Positions 52,806 through 59,509 of a DNA stretch of 64,000 bases are shown here, in pieces. The translations under genes were made by a program, and so were the position numbers. The notes beneath the pieces are model-generated. The model was given only the letters and a program-made list of their open reading frames with translations, was not told where the DNA came from and searched no databases. Every line of letters starts with the position of its first letter. The first letter of the stretch is position 1. This DNA is from Craspedostauros australis (Eukaryota; Bacillariophyta; Bacillariophyceae; Mastogloiales; Achnanthaceae). The stretch lies in the NCBI GenBank assembly GCA_026770025.1, contig JAMXDE010000008.1, forward strand, positions 1 through 64,000, written 5' to 3'.

Positions 52806-53134
52806 GTTGTTCGTGGTGCTATCGTTGTTATTGTTATGTTATCGTTGTTGTTGTTGATGCTGTCGATGTTGCCGTTGCTGTCGCGTGAGCCTGATGTTGA
52901 TGCCAGTGTTGTTACAACTGTTGTTGATGCTCTCTGACGCGGTACGTTATGCTTCGATGATGCCGTATTGTATTCGTTCGTTTCCTTGGCCTACTATCTT
53001 TGCAGCTGTGAGTTGCCTTGCCTTCGTCTCGTTGTTATGTTGCCGTTGTTTCGATCGGTGTCTTGTTATTGCTGTTGCTCGATTTTCCGTCGTGGCTCCT
53101 TCCTGATGGATCTTTCTGTTTTTTTTTTTTTTTT
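52534..53134. other. LINE inter-ORF region with GTT microsatellite
   Basis: About 600 bases between ORF1 and ORF2, with a long GTT/GTC tract (plus 52733-52880) and a run of T (plus 53120-53136), that is an A-run in the element's RNA, directly after the ORF1 stop. No gene. Confidence 0.6.
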
Positions 53135-55543
53135 TTACTCGACTCGTGCGGCGTCTGCGCCTGCCTGTTTGGTTTGTTCGGTGTCCATTGGATCTTCGGT
53201 TTCCATGTCCTCCACACTCTGCTCCTCATCATCGCTCTCGTCGTCCTCACTCGAGGTCGCACTGCTTTCTTTGCCATCTGTTCCCGCCGCCATGGATAGT
53301 TCTCCGTCGTCTGACTCACTCTCTTCGCCTTCAGGAATGCTGATGCCCGGGTTATCCACATCGAAGTCTGTCTTCGCCGATGGGTCTGCTGCGAATCGCC
53401 GCGGATTGGCCGACTTGTTTCTCGCCGTGTTGGCGATTGCCGTGCCTACGTGTGCCGATTGCTGCGCTACTGTGGCCGTCGCAAAGGTTGCCACCGTACC
53501 GTTGTCTCCGTTTTGGATTCTGGGGTTCGACGTCATTTCCACTTCAAATTTCAGAAGCGGAACGGGCTTCATTTTTCCGTTCTCGTCGACGTAGCCTTCC
53601 CACCCGACATCTGCCGCAGTTAGGCCGATCATCTCTTCTTCATCCAGATCCAGGAAGTGTGCTCCTGCCTGCGCTAGCTGTCCCATTTCGAGTTCCTCTT
53701 TGCTTCTCACAAGTCCAGTTTCCCAGTCCACGTCGTAGAACTCGTTTTGCGCCCAGGCTTCTGGTGTGAACCAGCCTTGGCACTTGTGATCGAGCTTCTT
53801 GCTGCAGAAAAATGGGAGCTTCGAGATCAGCTCTCTGGCCTCCACTTGTCGTTTGGGATGGAACACAAAGAAGGTCCTGTTGCGGTCCGCTTTGTCCGTG
53901 TCCACTGACACAAATAGTGTGTAGTCCGGGTCTTCAAAGGAGCGCAGGTTCATGACCACCTCGCGGAGTGTGAGGTTCCAGATAGGCACTTCGACATCCA
54001 GCTGCATGATGGAGTAGACGCCTTGAGACATCATCTTCTTCTCGAACGCCACTTGGTGCGCCACCATCGAGCTCAGGTTTGCGAGTTCCGACGGAGGATG
54101 GTGGAATCTCTGGTCAAGGGCATCTGGCATGAAACGCATCTGCTTTCCCAAGAGACGGACGGTGTCCGCTCTGTGATTGAACATCTCCTTCATCGCCACG
54201 CGACACACCCTTGCCTTGGATTCCCCGCACATGATGTGGGTCGCCCTGGGTCGGTTCCGGAAGTCGTCCGTGTCTGGTCTGCGGCCGCGCCTTCTGACCA
54301 GCTGGATTTCCCTCACCCGAAGCTGAACCACGAATTGGTTTTTCACCAGCTCGTTGACGTTGATCACTTCAGCAAGGTCGTCGGTGTTCATGGAGCTATG
54401 GCTTCCAAACAGCCAACCTGCCGCGACGACATTGTGTTCTTGGATGTCGGACTTGCGGAAGGAAATCGCAGCTGCTGCCAGGGTGCCGTCGTCCTCGAAC
54501 ACGTCCAGGTCTTGTTTGTGGGCCACCCAGATGCGGGTGTAAGTCATGAACCCAGTCCGGGCGTATAGACTTTCCACGAACTGTTTCAGTGTCTCCCTGT
54601 TTGTCCAGGCCACATCTGCTACCGTCCAGGGCCGTAGTTCTTTGCTTTTCCGCCACGCCAGAATTTGCGCTTTAGAGTCCGCACGGAAGATGAATGCTCT
54701 GAGGGCGTTGAGGCTCGCGATGACTTGCACCAATGGGGTTTCGCTGCCCTCCCTGGACATCGGTAGACGCACGTCGAAGAACGTTTTGTGGAAGTCGCTC
54801 AAGACGTCGTTTACGCTCTGAAGTTCCCTGGCCTGTGGGGCCTTCCGTGGGTACGCCATGACCTTCCTGCGTGGCTTGCGCGACTTCTTCTTCGAAGACG
54901 GGTTCGGGGAGGTTGCTTGCGCTTCATCCTTGTCCTCGTCGTCGTCGAACCGGATTCCTTTCACTTGCATGAACACCACTCGGGCGGCGATCCAAGCCGA
55001 TGTCTCGTGTGTGGCTTTGATTTGTCCCAATTTCCACATTGAGGACGAGAAGATGTTCGAAGTGGCCACCAACCGCACCATGACTTGGATCACCTGCAGG
55101 TTGGCTTCCGCTGGTAATTTGTTATCGTACGCGTCCTCAAAGAGCACCTTCCATTGTTCCAAGGTTGCTCCGTCTGCTAGCTCGTCGCTCATCTCTCTCA
55201 CGAAGGCGATCGACTCGTCAAGCGCTCCATCTTCACCGGTGGTTGCAGTGAACGGCTCTGTTCCGCGGGTCATCAAGTTTCTCTCTCTGAGGATGTCTCC
55301 CCAGCTTCTTTCGTGCTGGTGGCTCCAAATCCAACGGTTCTCGTTTTGGATCGCACCCTTTTTTGGAGACTTTTTGGTCGGTGAGTCTCTGGCCTGCCTC
55401 TTCCCTCCTCGGCCTCCCCCATGAGCGCCTTTACCACGGGCCTGACGGCCTCCTCTTCCTGAACGTCCTCGTCCCATTGTCGATTGCTTTCGAGGGGTCT
55501 GGTTGGCTTTGCCAACATCGTTTTGGTCGTCTGTGCGCACCAT
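53135..55543 (-). CDS. LINE ORF1 protein, 802 aa
   Basis: The element's own start is taken as MVRTDDQNDVGK (ATG at 55541-55543). The frame is also open upstream through the element's 5' UTR into the severed BTB half, so the continuous frame begins at 55975 with host residues. N-terminus basic (GRGRSGRGGRQARGKG, about 20-60), middle with helices and WTNRETLKQFVESLYARTG, C-terminus very acidic (EDDESDDEEQSVEDMETED). I see no CCHC knuckle or RRM, the usual ORF1 domains, so RNA binding would rest on the basic N-terminus or an unfamiliar fold. Confidence 0.8.
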   Translation of the reverse strand: MVRTDDQNDVGKANQTPRKQSTMGRGRSGRGGRQARGKGAHGGGRGGKRQARDSPTKKSPKKGAIQNENRWIWSHQHERSWGDILRERNLMTRGTEPFTATTGEDGALDESIAFVREMSDELADGATLEQWKVLFEDAYDNKLPAEANLQVIQVMVRLVATSNIFSSSMWKLGQIKATHETSAWIAARVVFMQVKGIRFDDDEDKDEAQATSPNPSSKKKSRKPRRKVMAYPRKAPQARELQSVNDVLSDFHKTFFDVRLPMSREGSETPLVQVIASLNALRAFIFRADSKAQILAWRKSKELRPWTVADVAWTNRETLKQFVESLYARTGFMTYTRIWVAHKQDLDVFEDDGTLAAAAISFRKSDIQEHNVVAAGWLFGSHSSMNTDDLAEVINVNELVKNQFVVQLRVREIQLVRRRGRRPDTDDFRNRPRATHIMCGESKARVCRVAMKEMFNHRADTVRLLGKQMRFMPDALDQRFHHPPSELANLSSMVAHQVAFEKKMMSQGVYSIMQLDVEVPIWNLTLREVVMNLRSFEDPDYTLFVSVDTDKADRNRTFFVFHPKRQVEARELISKLPFFCSKKLDHKCQGWFTPEAWAQNEFYDVDWETGLVRSKEELEMGQLAQAGAHFLDLDEEEMIGLTAADVGWEGYVDENGKMKPVPLLKFEVEMTSNPRIQNGDNGTVATFATATVAQQSAHVGTAIANTARNKSANPRRFAADPSAKTDFDVDNPGISIPEGEESESDDGELSMAAGTDGKESSATSSEDDESDDEEQSVEDMETEDPMDTEQTKQAGADAARVE

Positions 55544-55643
55544 TGTCAACAACTTTGTGCTAGTAGTGTTTCTACGTGTTCTACGTAAAAGTTTTTGTAC
55601 TGGTCCTACGTACGTCATCAACAGTGGAAGAGTCACGGGACTG

Positions 55644-55659
55644 TCTGCTTCCAGAACAA
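55644..55659. repeat. LINE target-site duplication, right copy
   Basis: Exact partner of 46946-46961. Confidence 0.95.
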
Positions 55660-55975
55660 GCTTGAGTCGCCAGAAGCCGAACTTGTTGGCCACAAGGATC
55701 AGCTGTTGCAGATCATCCTGCCCAGTGAGGATGGGAGTTGGCTGGTGAGAGGCATCTGTATCGTGGTGAGCGTTGGCGTTGTCACGAGGGCTGTCATCAA
55801 AGGATATCTCACCTGTGTAGATGCATTGGAGGACGTGTCGGACGTGTTTTGGTTGAAGATTGGGAAGAGGAATGGTTGTGTGGATGCGTTCAGTTCTATC
55901 GTGAGCGCCATCGTGAACGCATTGATGTTGGATTCCTTTGTCGATCAGTGTCTCAATGGATGGGATGGTGATCAT
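55644..55975 (-). pseudogene. BTB/POZ unit M4, N-terminal half, fused in frame to LINE ORF1
   Basis: Encodes ITIPSIETLIDKGIQHQ, IPLPNLQPKHVRHVLQCIYTGEISF and LQQLILVANKFGFWRLKLVLEA, then enters the LINE after the target duplication. The BTB fold is cut in its second half. Confidence 0.85.
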
Positions 55976-56122
55976 CAGGACTTCGGTGTTTGCCTTGGTT
56001 AGTTGCTGTTAGTTGCCCTGTCCACACAAGAAGATGGTGTCTGTCCTGTTCCCAGTTTAGAAGGATTGAGTCGGTCTTCTCCAATGCTGACGTTGGTCCT
56101 CTTGTGGCTACTGTGCTTGTGT

Positions 56123-58486
56123 TCATTCTCTTGCTTCTTTTCGTTTCAACTGCTGTCTCAACTGTTCTTGTGGCTGTTCATTTGCTTGTTCGTTTTGTTG
56201 TAAGCATTGTTGCAGTTGTGGGTGAGCTGAAGGCGAAAGTCCTCTAATGAGGGACTCGATACACTCTAGCTTGCCGTTGGCGCACGCCACATGAAGGGGA
56301 GTGTCACCATTGTTGTTTTGGCAGTTGATGTTTGCCCCACATGATTTGATGAGGTACTCCACACACTCCAGGTGGTCTTTGTCGCATGCGCCATGAAGGG
56401 GAGTGGAACCATAGCAGTTTCGGCAGTTGACGTTTGCTCCACCTGATTTGATGAGGTACTTCACACACTCCAGCTTGCTCTTGCGGCATGCCCAATGAAG
56501 GGGAGTGTCACCATTGTTGTTTTGGCAGTTGATGTTTGCCCCACATGATTTGATGAGGTACTCCACACACTCCAGGTGGTCTTTGTCGCATGCGCCATGA
56601 AGGGGAGTGGAACCATAGCAGTTTCGGCAGTTGACGTTTGCTCCACCTGATTCGATGAGGTACTTCACACACTCCAGCTGGCCGTAGCGGCATGCGTCAT
56701 GAAGGGGAGTGTCACCATCGTCGTCTTTGCAGTTGATGTTCGCCCCACATGATTTGATGAGGTACTCCACACACTCCAGGTGGTCTTTGTCGCATGCGCC
56801 ATGAAGGGGAGTGGAACCATAGCAGTTTCGGCAGTTGACGTTTGCTCCACCTGATTCGATGAGGTACTTCACACACTCCAGCTTGCTCTTGCGGCATGCC
56901 CAATGAAGGGGAGTGTCACCATTGTTGTTTTGGCAGTTGATGTTTGCCCCACATGATTTGATGAGGTACTCCACACACTCCAGGTGGTCTTTGTCGCATG
57001 CGCCATGAAGGGGAGTGGAACCATAGTGGTTTCGGCAGTTGACGTTTGCTCCACCTGATTCGATGAGGTACTTCACACACTCCAGCTTGCTGTTGCGGCA
57101 TGCCCAATGAAGGGGAGTGTCACCATTGTTGTTTTGGCAGTTGATGTTTGCCCCACATGATTTGATGAGGTACTCCACACACTCCAGGTGGTCTTTGTCG
57201 CATGCGCCATGAAGGGGAGTGGAACCATAGTAGTTTCGGCAGTTGACGTTTGCTCCACCTGATTCGATGAGGTACTTCACACACTCCAGCTTGCTCTTGC
57301 GGCATGCCCAATGAAGGGGAGTGTCACCATTGTTGTTTTGGCAGTTGATGTTTGCCCCACATGATTTGATGAGGTACTCCACACACTCCAGGTGGTCTTT
57401 GTCGCATGCGCCATGAAGGGGAGTGGAACCATAGCAGTTTCGGCAGTTGACGTCAGCCCCACATGATTTGATGAGGTACTCCACACGCTCCATGTGGCCA
57501 TTGTTGCATGCGTCATGAAGGGGAGTGTGACCAAACATGCCTTTGCAGTTGACGTCAGCCCCACATGATTTGATGAGGTACTCCACACACTCCAGGTGGC
57601 CATTGTTGCATGCGCCATGAAGGGGAGTGGAACCATAGCAGTTTCGGCAGTTGACGTTTGCTCCACCTGATTCGATGAGGTACTTCACACACTCCAGCTT
57701 GCTCTTGCGGCATGCCCAATGAAGGGGAGTGTCACCATTGTTGTTTTGGCAGTTGATGTTTGCCCCACATGATTTGATGAGGTACTCCACACACTCCAGG
57801 TGGTCTTTGTCGCATGCGCCATGAAGGGGAGTGGAACCATAGTAGTTTCGGCAGTTGACGTCAGCCCCACATGATTTGATGAGGTACTCCACACGCTCCA
57901 TGTGGCCATTGTTGCATGCGTCATGAAGGGGAGTGTGACCAAACATGCCTTTGCAGTTGACGTCAGCCCCACATGATTTGATGAGGTACTCCACACACTC
58001 CAGGTGGCCATTGTTGCATGCGCCATGAAGGGGAGTGGAACCATAGTAGTTTTGGCAGTTGACGTTTGCTCCACCTGATTCGATGAGGTACTTCACACAC
58101 TCCAGCTTGCCGTTGGCGCATGCCAAATGAAGGGGAGTGTCATCGTAGTTGATGCGTGGGCTATAATCAGGAGTGTATTCAAAGTTGTTGCGTGGGGTAT
58201 ATGCGGGAGAGGAACCGTCGTTGTAGCATGGGCTGGTTGGGGTATATGCGGGAGAGGAACTAAACTTGCCGTCGATGTGGGCCCCACATGATTCGATGAG
58301 GTACTTCACACACTCCAGGTGGCCGTTGCGGCATGCCTTATGAAGGGGAGTGTGACCAAACATGTCTTGGCGGTTGATGTCAGCTCCTTCATTCTGTGTC
58401 TTGTTCTGCTTCTTCCATTCCTTCAACACCCACAAGTCACCTGCCTCGGCAGCATCAATGAGTTGTTCGTCTGTGACATTCGGCAT
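56123..58486 (-). CDS. Ankyrin-repeat protein M4, 787 aa, 20 repeats
   Basis: Starts MPNVTDEQLIDAAEAG (ATG at 58484-58486); an open extension to 58612 is shared only with M0. Twenty 34-residue ankyrin units follow. Between units 1 and 2 lies an insert of about 37 residues rich in Tyr, Ser and Pro (SSSPAYTPTSPCYNDG, FEYTPDYSPR). Units 5-19 are built mainly from a two-unit period: a CYGSTPLHGACDKDHLECVEYL unit followed by an NNGDTPLHWACRKSKLECVKYL unit, so the DNA repeats every 204 bases. Units 3-6 and 7-10 form a still longer repeated block. A short Gln-rich tail ends in KRKEARE by a frame change relative to M0. No membrane segment. Downstream lies the BTB half broken by the LINE. Confidence 0.85.
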   Translation of the reverse strand: MPNVTDEQLIDAAEAGDLWVLKEWKKQNKTQNEGADINRQDMFGHTPLHKACRNGHLECVKYLIESCGAHIDGKFSSSPAYTPTSPCYNDGSSPAYTPRNNFEYTPDYSPRINYDDTPLHLACANGKLECVKYLIESGGANVNCQNYYGSTPLHGACNNGHLECVEYLIKSCGADVNCKGMFGHTPLHDACNNGHMERVEYLIKSCGADVNCRNYYGSTPLHGACDKDHLECVEYLIKSCGANINCQNNNGDTPLHWACRKSKLECVKYLIESGGANVNCRNCYGSTPLHGACNNGHLECVEYLIKSCGADVNCKGMFGHTPLHDACNNGHMERVEYLIKSCGADVNCRNCYGSTPLHGACDKDHLECVEYLIKSCGANINCQNNNGDTPLHWACRKSKLECVKYLIESGGANVNCRNYYGSTPLHGACDKDHLECVEYLIKSCGANINCQNNNGDTPLHWACRNSKLECVKYLIESGGANVNCRNHYGSTPLHGACDKDHLECVEYLIKSCGANINCQNNNGDTPLHWACRKSKLECVKYLIESGGANVNCRNCYGSTPLHGACDKDHLECVEYLIKSCGANINCKDDDGDTPLHDACRYGQLECVKYLIESGGANVNCRNCYGSTPLHGACDKDHLECVEYLIKSCGANINCQNNNGDTPLHWACRKSKLECVKYLIKSGGANVNCRNCYGSTPLHGACDKDHLECVEYLIKSCGANINCQNNNGDTPLHVACANGKLECIESLIRGLSPSAHPQLQQCLQQNEQANEQPQEQLRQQLKRKEARE
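56300..58110 (-). repeat. Higher-order ankyrin tandem repeat, 102-bp unit, 204-bp period
   Basis: Alternating 102-bp units within ankyrin M4. Several 204-bp periods look identical over most of their length, which implies recent unequal exchange or conversion within the gene. Confidence 0.85.
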
Positions 58487-58960
58487 GTTGAGAGGATGGT
58501 CGATGGTTGCTGGACGATGGTTGCTGGACGATTGATGTTGGATTGGCTGTCGAGGAAGTGTGTGGTCTGAGCTATTATGCCTATGGCAGAGATATCGATG
58601 GTGTGTCTTCAATAGCTTGTATCAGTATGAGTACCATACACTGTGTGATGATTATGAGCGGCAATTCGATGTCTGTTGTTGATGTGCTGGAGTATGGGGT
58701 TGAGCGGTGTGTGTTGTTGTCTTGTTCGCACAGTTCTCTCTTTCTCTCTTTGTGCACAAGCATCTTCGTGTTTGCGTGTGTTTGCGTGTGTTTGTGCGTG
58801 TTTGCGTGTGTTTGCGTGTGTTTGCGTGTGTTTGCGTGTGTGTGTCGTGGTCTTGTTCGCACAGTTCCCTTTCTGTCTTTGTGCGACGACATCTTCGTGT
58901 TTGCCTGTGTTTGGAGGAGAAGTCAACGAAGTGCTCTGCATTAGTACTTAATCAGCCCCA
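58487..58960. repeat. Terminal linker, edge of the array
   Basis: The linker is recognisable through the conserved block (58585-58680) and CTCTTTGTGCACAAGCATC near 58747-58765, then dissolves into a TGTTTGCGTG tandem tract (58772-58850). After about 58,960 nothing matches the array. Confidence 0.7.
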
Positions 58961-59509
58961 AACCTACAATGTCCGCATTTGTGTCACAGCGACACGGACA
59001 ATCTCAACGGTCGAAAGTGTCATTGTTGTCACAATCTGGGGTGCGCGAAGCTTCGCGCAGTTCCGTCTCGCACGCAATGTGCGAGTAGGTGCACTCTTCC
59101 CAAGAACCAGTGAAAGTTGGTGCGAACGAGTGTGATCGCGGTTAGTGGCGACAGTTTGGATCGTCCTTCTCCTCACCAGCTTCGCCACCTCACCGGAACT
59201 CGTCGCAGGGCTGCCGCATCCCACTGGAACGTTCCGACGCAACGGACGAACACAACAGAAGACAAAGGCGCAAGGCAACTCACAATCCGAACGACGACAC
59301 AAGTTGAACATCGAGCGCATCAGAACGCATGGAACTGCAGCTCGAGATCAGGCAGTAGTGATACTCCACAACAGCTTCTCCACAAGCATTGCTGCACCAT
59401 ATCATATCATATCATATTATTGTATTAGATTCGGCTCCAAAACGAACGCCAGTTCTCTCCACATTCAGCAGCCAGGTAACTAAGCAACCAAGCAAACAGC
59501 AACGCAAGC
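58961..59509. other. Single-copy upstream region of the sulfotransferase gene
   Basis: Roughly 550 bases without array homology. A short ATATC tandem (59399-59417) lies about 100 bases before the ATG. Probable promoter and 5' UTR; no gene seen. Confidence 0.45.

Larger units (their letters stand above)
46962..55643 (-). mobile_element. Full-length LINE with two intact ORFs, 8.7 kb
   Basis: Minus-strand non-LTR retrotransposon flanked by an exact 16-bp duplication. Its 3' end is a short TTA repeat (plus-strand 46961-46970) and not poly(A), which is known for I-clade and some related LINEs. ORF1 (53135-55543) and ORF2 (47065-52533) are both open, and the 3' UTR is only about 100 bases. Endonuclease, reverse transcriptase and RNase H are all present. 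The exact duplication and open frames indicate a recent insertion from an active family. Confidence 0.93.

Noticed and set aside
53120-53136. T-run as a Pol III terminator
   Set aside because: It lies between the two ORFs of a minus-strand LINE, where it reads as an A-run; no Pol III promoter boxes were noticed nearby.
56304-58287. Long minus-strand frames with repeated TSTAETAMVPLPFMAHAT-type units and other frames over the ankyrin genes
   Set aside because: They are shifted readings of the 102-bp ankyrin repeat, whose length is divisible by three and so stays open in several frames.
1-58960. Array as an NLR-type (NACHT or NB-ARC) immune cluster
   Set aside because: No P-loop NTPase motif was found next to any ankyrin gene; only BTB is linked to the repeats.
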